A DNA stretch of 64,000 nt from Bifidobacterium imperatoris (GTDB lineage: Bacteria > Actinomycetota > Actinomycetes > Actinomycetales > Bifidobacteriaceae): NCBI RefSeq assembly GCF_002860405.1, contig NZ_NMWV01000012.1, positions 15,158 through 79,157 of the forward strand. The letters are read 5' to 3'. Below the pieces are notes generated by a model that had not been told where the DNA came from, searched no databases, and saw only the letters and a list, made by a program, of their open reading frames with translations. Positions 1 to 8,438 of the stretch are shown one piece after another (position 1 is the stretch's first letter; each line of letters starts with the position of its first letter). The position numbers were made by a program, and so were the translations under genes.

Positions 1-52
1 AGGCCGTACTTGATGCGAGACAATGGCGGAGCATACGGTGAAGGGAGTGAAC

Positions 53-2221
53 GTGGCGGTATCGAAAGCATCATCTACGCAGACGCAGGATGCGCCGGCT
101 ACGGAACTACTTGCAACTGCTCCCGCATCTGCCGCTTCCTCGTCAGCGATGGCCAAGCAGATTCTCGAAGCCCTTGGCGGCGCGCCCAATATCCGTGAAC
201 TCACCCACTGTGCCACTCGACTGCACGTTACGCTTGACGACGAGCGTTATGCCAACCTGAAACAGATTGAATCCATTCCCGGTGTGCTCGGCGCATTCCC
301 ACGAGCTGGCGGGCGTTGTCAAATCATCATCGGCGGTGCTGTGGCCTCGGTATATGAGCGCATGATAAGCATGATGAATGCAGCTGCTGCATCCGGCGTA
401 ACCGAAAAATCCATGGAGGCCGCAGATCCTTCCGATGCCGCAGACTCCGGCGCAGCAAGCCAGGAGGCTCCGCAATCATTCGCGTCTCGCACGCCGCGAG
501 CATGGGCAAGCGCCATCCTCGACTATGTTTCCGATGCCTTCCGCCCGCTGCTCGGCGTGCTGCTGGGCGCATCCATGATTATTGCGCTCGCCAACGTGGC
601 CGTAGCGCTAGGACTCACTCCGGACGGCAACGCTACTGACGGTTGGCGAGCATTGAAGGCCATCTGGGAAGTCATGTTCGTGATGCTTCCTATCATGATT
701 GCCACCAATGCCGCCCGCAAGCTCAACGTCGACCCTTGGCTTGGCGGTGCGATCATGTCAGCGCTATTAGCTCCCCAACTTGCAGGCTTGAGCGGTGGCA
801 TCAATGTATTCGGCATCACCATGCCCATCAATGACTACAGCGGCAACATCTTTGTGCCGTTGCTTATGGTCGTGTTGCTGGCCATGATTTATCACGGGCT
901 GAAACGCGTGATTCCAGACAGCGTGCAGCTCGTGTTCGCGCCGTTCTGCTCGCTCGTGGTGGTGTATCTGCTCTCGGTACTGTTCGTCGGTCCGCTTGGC
1001 GTATGGGTTGGCGATGAATTAAGTGCGGGCACGGCATGGTTGAACACGCATGTGCCGTTCCTGTTTGCGCTCTTGATACCTATGCTCTACCCGTTCCTAG
1101 TGCCACTCGGCCTGCATTGGCCGTTGAATGCTCTGATGCTGATGAACATTCAGACGTTGGGCTATGACTTCGTGCAGGGGCCGATGGGCGTTTGGAATTT
1201 TGCTTGCTTCGGTGTGACCGCGGGAGTGCTCATGCTCTCTATTCGTGAGCATGATGCCGATATGCGCCAGACTTCGCTCAGTGCATTACTTGCTGGTTTG
1301 CTCGGCGGTGTTTCAGAACTCAGTTTGTATGGTATTCATCTTCAGCATCGCCGCACGTACCGATGGCTGCTCGCCGGTTGTGCAGCTGGAGGCCTCTCTA
1401 GTGCGGTGCTCAGTTGGGCGTTTCCCTCGGTGTTGCCTTCCGGGCAGACGATTCATGGAGTGACGACTACGGCGTTCGCTTTTTCCTCGTTGTTGACCAT
1501 TCCGGTGTTCGACCGTGCATGGGTATATGCACTGTCCATCACCATTGCATTTGCTGTTGCCATGATGTTGACGGTGATATTCGATTACCGTATGCCGCAA
1601 AGCGCTCACGAGACCGAAACTTCAGCAAAGTCGGCGGCCGGGATGTCCGCTGCTGCAATCGCTGATGTTGAGGATTCCGCCGTTCCTGCGCAACAGCTTT
1701 GGCATGCCGAGTCTTCCAATGCTGTCTTCGCTCCCATCGCAGGCGTAGTAGTCGGTTTGGAATCCATCGGCGACCCGGTATTCGCATCCAAGGCGCTTGG
1801 TGATGGGGTTGGCATCGTGCCTGATGGTTCGGCTGGTATCGCTGCGGTGCATGCGCCGGTAAGCGGCACCATCAAAACCGTGGCCAAAACCGGTCATGCG
1901 CTCGGCATCAAAACCGACGATGGTATTGAAGTGCTGGTACATGTCGGTCTCGATACCGTAGATATGGGCGGCGAAGGATTCGCCTTGCAAGTTGCAAAAG
2001 GGGAGCATGTTTCTGCTGGCGATGTACTGCTGCAGGTGGATTTCGAGGCTATTGCCCAAGCCTGTCATAATCCGGTGGTCGTGGTGACCGTAGTCAATAC
2101 GATGGCGATGACTTCGGTAGTGCCGCTGCTCATGCCTGCCGACAGCCCAAGCGCCGACGTGCGGCAAGGCGAGCCGAGAAAGGTGACTGCCGGAGAACCT
2201 ATTATCGATGTAGAGCGTTAG
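53..2221 (+). CDS. PTS sugar transporter EII, domains B-C-A (glucose/beta-glucoside family)
   Basis: Membrane permease that imports and phosphorylates a sugar using phosphate passed from HPr. An EIIB domain comes first, with its phospho-cysteine in the motif ELTHCATRLHV. A multi-helix EIIC domain follows, then a linker and a C-terminal EIIA (crr-like) domain with the phospho-histidine in EVLVHVGLDTV. Three domains in one chain of about 720 residues is normal for this family. The first in-frame ATG is at 23, but the GTG at 53 is preceded by AAGGGAG at a 5-base spacing, so I prefer it. A stop at 11-13 closes the frame upstream. The antiterminator gene directly downstream implies sugar-induced antitermination; its RNA target would lie left of the window. 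Sugar specificity (glucose or beta-glucoside) cannot be read. Confidence 0.9.
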   Translation: MAVSKASSTQTQDAPATELLATAPASAASSSAMAKQILEALGGAPNIRELTHCATRLHVTLDDERYANLKQIESIPGVLGAFPRAGGRCQIIIGGAVASVYERMISMMNAAAASGVTEKSMEAADPSDAADSGAASQEAPQSFASRTPRAWASAILDYVSDAFRPLLGVLLGASMIIALANVAVALGLTPDGNATDGWRALKAIWEVMFVMLPIMIATNAARKLNVDPWLGGAIMSALLAPQLAGLSGGINVFGITMPINDYSGNIFVPLLMVVLLAMIYHGLKRVIPDSVQLVFAPFCSLVVVYLLSVLFVGPLGVWVGDELSAGTAWLNTHVPFLFALLIPMLYPFLVPLGLHWPLNALMLMNIQTLGYDFVQGPMGVWNFACFGVTAGVLMLSIREHDADMRQTSLSALLAGLLGGVSELSLYGIHLQHRRTYRWLLAGCAAGGLSSAVLSWAFPSVLPSGQTIHGVTTTAFAFSSLLTIPVFDRAWVYALSITIAFAVAMMLTVIFDYRMPQSAHETETSAKSAAGMSAAAIADVEDSAVPAQQLWHAESSNAVFAPIAGVVVGLESIGDPVFASKALGDGVGIVPDGSAGIAAVHAPVSGTIKTVAKTGHALGIKTDDGIEVLVHVGLDTVDMGGEGFALQVAKGEHVSAGDVLLQVDFEAIAQACHNPVVVVTVVNTMAMTSVVPLLMPADSPSADVRQGEPRKVTAGEPIIDVER

Positions 2222-2276
2222 TGGTTAATGCGGCAATCGAATAATCGGCAGATCGACCAACGAGGGGAGGTGCGTC

Positions 2277-3119
2277 ATGGAAATACTGAGAGTGTTCAAC
2301 AATAACGTCGTGCTTGCCAAAGACGGCAATGGCGGTGAAGTGATTCTTACTGGCCGAGGCTTGGGCTTTCAGGCCAAGCCAGGGCAGTCGGTGGACGAAT
2401 CGAAGATTGTGCGCACCTTTGTGCCAGCGGATGGCCGAGACCCTGATCATCTGGCACAGATGCTTTCGGATATTGATCCGGAGATTATTCGTATTGTTGT
2501 GGATGCCATGAAACAGGCTGGACTGGGGGAGCGGGAGATTGGCAGCACCACATTGGTGATGGCGCTCTCCGACCACATCGCCGGAGCCATCGCGAGGCAG
2601 AAGCGCGGTATTGCAGTCGAATATCCGCTGGTCGGTGAGATCAGCAACCTCTATCCCAAGGAATACGAGCAGGGTTGTGCATTGCTCAAAGCCATTAATG
2701 GCAAGCTTGCGGAACCACTGCCGGATGGTGAGGAAACATCGCTAGCCATGCATCTGGTGAACGCAGGGTTTGCCACTGGAGACTTGACATACACGTACAC
2801 AATGACCGGCGTGATTCAGCAGATGCTCGACATCATCGAGCATACATATGGACTGAAATTGGACCGTGAATCCGTCAATGTCGGGCGTTTCATCACCCAT
2901 TTGCGGTACCTGTTTATTCGTATCCATCAGAACAAGCAGCTTGCTGACGAGCCAGCGCCGATCATCAATGCGATTCGCGATGCCTACCCCGAGGCACTGC
3001 GTTGCGCATCGACCATCGGCCGCCTACTGGAATTGCGTCTGGATGCGGATGTGAGCGAAGACGAAGTAGCCTATCTCGCCATGCATGTGGCGCGAGTCAC
3101 AGCCGACGCACGCCAATAG
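2277..3119 (+). CDS. BglG/LicT-family transcription antiterminator
   Basis: RNA-binding antiterminator of 280 residues. The N-terminal co-antiterminator domain (MEILRVFNNNVVLAKD, then GRGLGFQAKPGQ) is followed by two PTS regulation domains; conserved histidines are visible in SDHIAGAI and in the later MHLVNAGF and LAMHVARV contexts. PTS-dependent phosphorylation of these domains controls dimerisation and RNA binding in this family. It has a good ribosome site (GGGGAGG, 6-7 bases before the ATG) and starts 55 bases after the EII gene, so the two form an operon. It probably controls that EII gene. It ends 5 bases from the convergent lipid kinase gene. Confidence 0.92.
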   Translation: MEILRVFNNNVVLAKDGNGGEVILTGRGLGFQAKPGQSVDESKIVRTFVPADGRDPDHLAQMLSDIDPEIIRIVVDAMKQAGLGEREIGSTTLVMALSDHIAGAIARQKRGIAVEYPLVGEISNLYPKEYEQGCALLKAINGKLAEPLPDGEETSLAMHLVNAGFATGDLTYTYTMTGVIQQMLDIIEHTYGLKLDRESVNVGRFITHLRYLFIRIHQNKQLADEPAPIINAIRDAYPEALRCASTIGRLLELRLDADVSEDEVAYLAMHVARVTADARQ

Positions 3120-3124
3120 CAGCA

Positions 3125-4303
3125 CTACTTCACCGGCTCCAGAATACTCGTCGTCTCAGCGAAATCGGACGTGGCGTTCGCCGCCGCAACCTGAGCGGTC
3201 TTCAACGTGGAGGTATCCGGCACACGCACGATGAGCGCTCGCTGGTCCACGGAGAAACGAATGTGCTTGGTCTCCGGCAACATGTCGCCATCCACCTGAG
3301 CCTTGGCGGGCTTTTCCAACGTAATTTCCGCGGTGATGCCTTGCACCTGCTCTACCGTGGAATTGGTGGAGAGCGGGTTCTGCTCGGGCTTCCCGGTAAT
3401 AGTCTGATGTACCACATCGCCGAACAGGTTTGCCCAGCCCAGAATGCCGCCGGTGGTGTCGATGATTTCAAAATCAAGGATGCCGTCATCGTATGAGGCG
3501 GCGGGCATCAGCGAGAATACTGGGATTTGGCCGCAATTGCCGGCCATGATCGTACGAAAATCAAGGTTCTTGATGGAATGAGTGGAACCATCGGAACTGG
3601 TGATAGTCAGGTTGCCACGGAACTTTGGTGCGAACAAATTCTTGATGCCGCCCACAAAATAAGCAAGCCAGCTGATGTTGGCTTTCAACGCCGGGTCGGT
3701 ATCGTCAATCATGGCGGCATCGAAGCCGATGCCGGCGATGATGAGGAACGCGTGGCCGTGATCATCTTCAGGATGGTCAAGCAGTCGGAGACGGCCCATG
3801 TCCACTAAGCGAGAGCCGTGAGAGGTGGCCACGGTCAGTGCCGCATCGATATCGTCCACGGGAATGCCCATATTGCGGGCAAACAGGTTGCCGGTGCCGA
3901 TGGGAATGATGCCCAGTGCATGGCCGGTACCGGAAACCGCGCTCGCCACCGTGCGCACCGTGCCGTCACCGCCGACTGCGATGACCACATCAGCACCATC
4001 TTCGAGTGCTTCCAATGCGCAGGCGCGCCCATCCTTATCGAGTTGCGTATCGTAGAAGCGAATGCGGTTCAATCCTTTGGAGCGGCAGAACTCCTGAATA
4101 TGCAGACGCTGAGTGGCGGCCTGAGGCTTGGAAGGGTTGATAATAAAGGCGTACTGCACCTCATCGTCCCTACGCTTTTCCAGCGTTTCGGCGAGCCTGC
4201 GGCGACGCTCGGCGCGAATACCCAAGACGATGGCTGCAATAAACACCGCAAGAAGCAGCACCGCGGCGATGATGATAAGCACTGTAAGCGTGGACTGAGG
4301 CAT
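3125..4303 (-). CDS. Diacylglycerol/lipid kinase family protein (DAGK catalytic domain)
   Basis: A single N-terminal transmembrane helix (about residues 4-27) is followed by a diacylglycerol-kinase catalytic domain. The glycine-rich nucleotide loop is clear (VIAVGGDGTVRTV), as is the second family signature (IPIGTGNLFARN). The C-terminal half has the YegS/DgkB-like beta-sandwich pattern with DGDMLPET near the end. Likely role: phosphorylation of diacylglycerol or a related lipid at the membrane. A GTG at 4324 opens the frame but has no ribosome site; the ATG at 4303 has AGGA just upstream and is preferred. It diverges from serS. Confidence 0.85.
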   Translation of the reverse strand: MPQSTLTVLIIIAAVLLLAVFIAAIVLGIRAERRRRLAETLEKRRDDEVQYAFIINPSKPQAATQRLHIQEFCRSKGLNRIRFYDTQLDKDGRACALEALEDGADVVIAVGGDGTVRTVASAVSGTGHALGIIPIGTGNLFARNMGIPVDDIDAALTVATSHGSRLVDMGRLRLLDHPEDDHGHAFLIIAGIGFDAAMIDDTDPALKANISWLAYFVGGIKNLFAPKFRGNLTITSSDGSTHSIKNLDFRTIMAGNCGQIPVFSLMPAASYDDGILDFEIIDTTGGILGWANLFGDVVHQTITGKPEQNPLSTNSTVEQVQGITAEITLEKPAKAQVDGDMLPETKHIRFSVDQRALIVRVPDTSTLKTAQVAAANATSDFAETTSILEPVK

Positions 4304-4481
4304 GATTCCTATTTGTAGTGGCACTCAAGGAACAAACGCCGAAGGTTGCGGGAACGTGAACAATTTGCGCACAGGGCTATTGTGCGCGCTGTTCAAAACC
4401 ATTCCTGCACTTGCGCAATTAGTGAGATTAATAGAATGAATAACCTATCGCGTGTCGGCTTACGGCGGTAGTGTTAGGCGC

Positions 4482-5768
4482 ATGCTTGATATTCAATTCA
4501 TCCGTGAACACACTGATATCGTCAAGGAATCCCAGCGCAAGCGCGGCGAGTCCGTTGAACTCGTCGATGAAGTGCTCTCCTCCGATACCGCACGCCGTGA
4601 AGCACTGAAGGCTTTCGAAGAGGCCCGCGCCCAGCAGAAGGAAATCGGCAAGAAGGTTGCCGCAGCCCCGGCCGACGAAAAGGCCAAGCTGATCGCTGAA
4701 ACCAAGGAACTTTCCCAGAAGGTTGCCGAGTACAAGTCCAAGGCCGATTCCGCAGCCGAGGAATACACCACCGCCATGTGGAAGCTCTCCAACATCGTGG
4801 AGCCGGAAGCTCCTGAAGGTGGAGAGGATGATTACGTGGTGGTCAAGAAGGTTGGCCAGATTCGTGACTTTGCCGCTGAAGGTTTCGAGCCGAAGGATCA
4901 TCTGACCCTCGGCACCGAGGTGGCTGGCATCGATATGCGCCGTGGCGTGAAGGTGGGCGGTTCCCGTTTCTACTTCCTGCGTGGCGCTGTGGCCCGCATG
5001 CAGATTGCCATGCTGACTATGGCTGTGGATCAGGCCGAGGAGCACGGCTTCGTGCTGGCCATCACTCCGACGCTGGTACGTCCTGAGGTCATGCGCGGCA
5101 CCGGCTTCCTGAACTCCCATGCCGACGAGATTTACCGTCTGCGCGAGCCCGATGACCAGTACCTGGTCGGTACTTCCGAAGTGGCTCTGGCCGGTATGCA
5201 CGAGAACGAGATCCTTGACCTCGGCAACGGTCCGCTGCGCTACTGCGGCTGGAGCTCCTGCTACCGCCGCGAGGCCGGTGCCGCAGGTAAGGACACCTCC
5301 GGCATCATCCGCGTCCACCAGTTCGATAAGGTGGAAATGTTCGTCTATGCCAAGCAGGAGGACTCCTACAAGGAGCATGAGCACCTGTTGGCTATGGAAC
5401 AGGAGATGCTTGCCAAGGTCGAGGTGCCGTACCGCATCATCGATACCGCTGCCGGCGATCTCGGCTCCTCCGCTGCCCGTAAGTTCGACTGCGAGGCTTG
5501 GGTGCCGACCCAGGGTCGTTACCGCGAGCTGACCTCCACCTCCAACTGCACCGAGTACCAGGCTCGTCGTCTGAACATCCGTGAGCGCATGGAAGACGGC
5601 AACACTCGCCCGGTCTCCACGCTGAACGGCACGCTGGCCACCACCCGTTGGCTGGTCGCCATTCTCGAGAACCACCAGCAGAAGGATGGCTCCATCGAGA
5701 TTCCGAAGGCCATGCGTCCGTACATGGGCGGCAAGGAAGTCATCGAGCCGACCAAGTGGGAGGCCTGA
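4482..5768 (+). CDS. serS: Seryl-tRNA synthetase
   Basis: Charges tRNA-Ser with serine in the cytosol. The protein begins MLDIQFIREHTD, the usual bacterial SerRS start, and continues into the long two-helix coiled-coil arm (about residues 30-105). The class II core follows, with motif 2 in SSCYRREAGAAG and motif 3 in the C-terminal NGTLATTRWLVAILEN segment. At 428 residues it has normal length. The frame is open 30 bases further up, but family alignment favours 4482. A tRNA-Ser gene lies 280 bases downstream, so enzyme and substrate are neighbours. Confidence 0.96.
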   Translation: MLDIQFIREHTDIVKESQRKRGESVELVDEVLSSDTARREALKAFEEARAQQKEIGKKVAAAPADEKAKLIAETKELSQKVAEYKSKADSAAEEYTTAMWKLSNIVEPEAPEGGEDDYVVVKKVGQIRDFAAEGFEPKDHLTLGTEVAGIDMRRGVKVGGSRFYFLRGAVARMQIAMLTMAVDQAEEHGFVLAITPTLVRPEVMRGTGFLNSHADEIYRLREPDDQYLVGTSEVALAGMHENEILDLGNGPLRYCGWSSCYRREAGAAGKDTSGIIRVHQFDKVEMFVYAKQEDSYKEHEHLLAMEQEMLAKVEVPYRIIDTAAGDLGSSAARKFDCEAWVPTQGRYRELTSTSNCTEYQARRLNIRERMEDGNTRPVSTLNGTLATTRWLVAILENHQQKDGSIEIPKAMRPYMGGKEVIEPTKWEA

Positions 5769-5866
5769 TTCTCAGGCCTGCTGTTGCCCTGCGACGCGCG
5801 CGACGCTATCGCTGGGCGCTGCTACGAATACTCCACCGGACTGTTCGTCAAGTGGGAGGCCTGATT
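5753..5866. repeat. 18-bp direct repeat duplicating the serS stop-codon region
   Basis: CAAGTGGGAGGCCTGATT occurs at 5753-5770, spanning the serS stop codon, and again exactly at 5849-5866. The second copy would encode the same C-terminal KWEA-stop. The 78 bases between the copies hold no gene. This may be a short segmental duplication or the scar of a lost element that used the serS 3' end as a target. Confidence 0.8.
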
Positions 5867-6048
5867 TCGCCAGCTTTGTTCTCAATCGCTATTGCCTCCC
5901 TCTGACGATGGAGGCGGCTCGAAGAGTCGGAGGGAGAGAAGCCGGCGAAGCCGTAACGGATATTGTTGCAGCGGCGTCGGTAGGTTCTCCCTACCGTATG
6001 TATAATTGAACATCGTGCGCTTCGGGGTTGCTCGGAAATGCGCACAAA

Positions 6049-6133
6049 GGACAGATGTCTGAGCGGTCTAAAGAGACGGTCTTGAAAACCGTTGAGGGGC
6101 AACCCTCCGCGAGTTCGAATCTCGCTCTGTCCG
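6049..6133 (+). tRNA. tRNA-Ser (anticodon TGA)
   Basis: The acceptor stem GGACAGA pairs with TCTGTCC, followed by discriminator G. The anticodon loop CTTGAAA is flanked by CGGT and ACCG and contains the TGA anticodon. The long variable arm typical of serine tRNAs is present (GAGGGGCAACCCTC region), and the T arm GCGAGTTCGAATCTCGC is canonical. The 3' CCA is not encoded. A TATAAT box at 6001-6006 sits at about the right distance to be its -10 element. Confidence 0.97.
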
Positions 6134-6141
6134 CCCTTCAA

Positions 6142-6175
6142 GGGCTAGGCGACGCGCCTAGCCCTTTTTCTTTTC
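6142..6175 (+). terminator. Rho-independent terminator after tRNA-Ser
   Basis: A perfect 10-bp stem, GGGCTAGGCG (6142-6151) with CGCCTAGCCC (6155-6164), closes a 3-base loop and is followed by TTTTTCTTTTCTT. Confidence 0.93.
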
Positions 6176-6189
6176 TTGGAATTCCTATA

Positions 6190-6356
6190 CCCCACGTACA
6201 GAGTTCGTCTTAGTGCAAAGATTTCGGGCAGTGAGGCCTAGTCTCCCGAATTTCTTGTACTGAGTTCGTCTCAGTGCAAGAAATTCGGGGTGAGTGGCCT
6301 TATTCCCCGAATAAGTTGCGCTGAGTGGAGGGTATGTTGCGCTGAGTGGAGGGGAA
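6190..6356. repeat. Intergenic array of alternating inverted repeats
   Basis: The centre is a hairpin with 20-bp arms (6245-6264 and 6270-6289) that differ at one position, closed by a TTCGT loop. Degenerate copies of the same words (TTCGTCTTAGTGCAA, CCCGAATAAGTTGCGCTGAG) flank it on both sides, in both orientations. No open reading frame or RNA family is recognisable. It lies between the tRNA-Ser terminator and the lacto-N-biose transporter promoter. Confidence 0.75.
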
Positions 6357-6379
6357 TTTAGCGATGAGGGGAGATATGG

Positions 6380-6760
6380 GCCGGTGATAACACAAAACGA
6401 CCGTTTTTGTTCGTGTGTACAGCACGCACGCGAGCAAACGCTCATGCATGTCTGCACATGTTCGCTGTGATGACAAACTATGGCCGCATAGGTGTTTTCT
6501 CATGTTCACTGAAATGACAGGCCGTATCCGCATGGGTATATGCACAAGTCGTTCGAGGATGGTCTCCGAAAACGGTAGCTGTTGAGGTCGTATCCACATG
6601 CGTGTATTCACTCGTCCACTGTGATGGCGAGTACACACGCATAAGTGTCTTCACACCTTCTTCATAATCTAGATACATGCCGTTGTTGAAAGCAGGATTT
6701 TCCGTGATAGTCTGTAACCGGTCACACAAACCAAGCGAATATAACATTTATGCGAAGGGA
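6380..6760. repeat. Gene-free stretch with degenerate direct repeats
   Basis: Three related segments begin at about 6457, 6501 and 6611 with the pattern [CT]-T-C-[AG]-C-T-G-[TA]-[GA]-ATG[AG]C. Each is followed about 20 bases later by a CGCAT[AG][GA]GT word. A fourth partial copy (CGTATCCACATGCGTGTATTCAC) sits between the second and third. Reading frames here are short and look non-coding. I see no function; a decayed repeat element or a non-coding RNA are both possible. Confidence 0.55.
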
Positions 6761-6846
6761 AGTCGGCTAAGTTAACTGACCTTATGTGTCTCGAACCGTT
6801 TGAACTCAACGTTTTTGCGGGGGGCGCGCGGAAATTGTTAGCAAAG

Positions 6847-6875
6847 TTGACAATTTTCTTTTGAAGGCATAAATT
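6847..6875 (+). promoter_or_regulatory. Promoter and candidate operator of the lacto-N-biose importer gene
   Basis: A consensus -35 box TTGACA (6847-6852) is followed after 17 bases by TAAATT (6870-6875). The -35 box lies inside an inverted repeat, AAATTGT-N11-ACAATTT (around 6834-6857), a plausible repressor site overlapping the promoter. The transport gene starts about 47 bases downstream of the expected +1. No assignment to a specific regulator is possible from sequence alone. Confidence 0.6.
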
Positions 6876-6929
6876 AGCTATTGTTCGTCACAGGGAAGTG
6901 ATGAGACCATATAACGAAGGAGTAGAGAT

Positions 6930-8246
6930 ATGGTATCGCACAACAAGCGCCTGGTAGCAGCTCTGGCTGCAGTAGCAGCTATGGGTATAGGCCTTGCCGG
7001 TTGCGGCAGCGACACTGCTAACACTGGTGATTCCAGCAGCGACGGCGGTAAGGTCACCATCACCTACATGCACCGTCTGCCGGATTCCGAGGGCATGACT
7101 CTGGTCAACGACATCGTTGCCAAGTGGAATAAGCAGCACCCGGATATTCAGGTCAAGGCCACCAAGTTCGATGGCAAGGCCTCTGAAATGATCAAAAAGC
7201 TTGAGACCGACGTCAAGTCCGGCGAGGCTCCGGATCTGGCTCAGGTCGGTTACGCCGAGCTGCCTGAGGTCTTCACCAAGGGTCTGCTGCAGGATGTGAC
7301 CCAGTACGCCGAGCAGTACAAGAACGACTTCGCATCCGGCCCGTACAGCCTGGTTCAGGTTGACGGCAAGGCTTACGGCCTGCCGCAGGACACCGGCCCG
7401 CTGGTTTACTTCTACAACAAGGCTGAGTTCGATAAGCTCGGCATCACCGAGGTCCCGCAGACCGCCGATGAGTTCATCGCCGCTGCCAAGACCGCTGCCG
7501 CCGCTGGCAAGTACATCATGTCCTACCAGCCTGATGAGGCTGGCAACATGATCTCCGGTCTGGCTGGCGCCTCCGGTGGTTGGTACAAGGTGAAGGGCGA
7601 CTCCTGGGTCGTCAACACCGAGACCGATGGCTCCAAGGCAACTGCTGACTTCTACCAGCAGCTGCTCGACGCCAAGGCAGCCACCACCAACCCGCGTTGG
7701 GATCCGTCCTTCGATGCATCCATCAAGGATGGCTCGTTGATCGGTACTGTGGCCGCTGCTTGGGAGGCCCCGCTGTTCATGACCTCCTCCGGTGGCACTG
7801 GCTCCGGCGAATGGCAGGTCGCTCAGCTTGGTGACTGGTTCGGCAACGCTGGCAAGAGCGGCCCTGACGGTGGTTCCGCCGTGGCCGTGCTGAAGAACTC
7901 CAAGCATCCGAAGGAAGCAATGGAGTTCCTGGATTGGTTCAACACCCAGGTTCCTGATCTGGTTTCCCAGGGCCTCGTTCCGGCTGCTACCACTGAAGAC
8001 GCTGAGACTCCTTCCGAGTGGTCCACCTTCTTCGGCGGTCAGGACATCATGAAGGAATTCAAGACCGCTAACAACAACATGGGTGACTTCACCTACATGC
8101 CTGGCTTCTCCGCAGTCGCCGCCAAGATGAACGAAACCGCCGCCAAGGCCACCGATGGCTCCGGCAAGGTTGCAGACATCTTCTCCGACGCGCAGACCAC
8201 CTCTGTGGATACGCTGAAGAACCTCGGCCTGTCTGTTTCCGAGTGA
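6930..8246 (+). CDS. gltA: Sugar ABC transporter solute-binding lipoprotein, galacto-N-biose/lacto-N-biose type
   Basis: Extracellular binding protein of 438 residues, family 1 (CUT1). The signal peptide MVSHNKRLVAALAAVAAMG ends in the lipobox LAGC with lipid-modified Cys25, followed by a Ser/Gly/Asp-rich linker. The mature domain has the usual SBP pattern (YMHRLPDSEGMTL, DTGPLVYFYNKAEF). The ribosome site GAAGGAG is good. Function is inferred mainly from context: it heads the locus that contains the GH112 phosphorylase, the arrangement known for GNB/LNB uptake in bifidobacteria. A terminator-like hairpin follows, so it is probably expressed above the permeases. Confidence 0.88.
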   Translation: MVSHNKRLVAALAAVAAMGIGLAGCGSDTANTGDSSSDGGKVTITYMHRLPDSEGMTLVNDIVAKWNKQHPDIQVKATKFDGKASEMIKKLETDVKSGEAPDLAQVGYAELPEVFTKGLLQDVTQYAEQYKNDFASGPYSLVQVDGKAYGLPQDTGPLVYFYNKAEFDKLGITEVPQTADEFIAAAKTAAAAGKYIMSYQPDEAGNMISGLAGASGGWYKVKGDSWVVNTETDGSKATADFYQQLLDAKAATTNPRWDPSFDASIKDGSLIGTVAAAWEAPLFMTSSGGTGSGEWQVAQLGDWFGNAGKSGPDGGSAVAVLKNSKHPKEAMEFLDWFNTQVPDLVSQGLVPAATTEDAETPSEWSTFFGGQDIMKEFKTANNNMGDFTYMPGFSAVAAKMNETAAKATDGSGKVADIFSDAQTTSVDTLKNLGLSVSE

Positions 8247-8297
8247 CATTAACGGTTAGGGTTCCTTCCAGCCGCTGATATCCTCAACCACACATCG

Positions 8298-8331
8298 AAA
8301 GGCCGGAGCTCAACACTCCGGCCTTTCTTTT
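8298..8331 (+). terminator. Hairpin between binding-protein and permease genes
   Basis: AAAGGCCGGAG (8298-8308) pairs perfectly with CTCCGGCCTTT (8316-8326), followed by CTTTTT. It lies inside the transporter operon, so partial readthrough would give an excess of binding protein over permease, as is common for CUT1 systems. Confidence 0.85.
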
Positions 8332-8438
8332 TACTCGAGTTCGGTTCGTCATTAATTGTGTTTGATCTGACTGCATCGATCCGAACTGCATTACGTACTT
8401 TCTATTTCTTACTGTTCTTTTGAAAGACAGGTTTCCCT

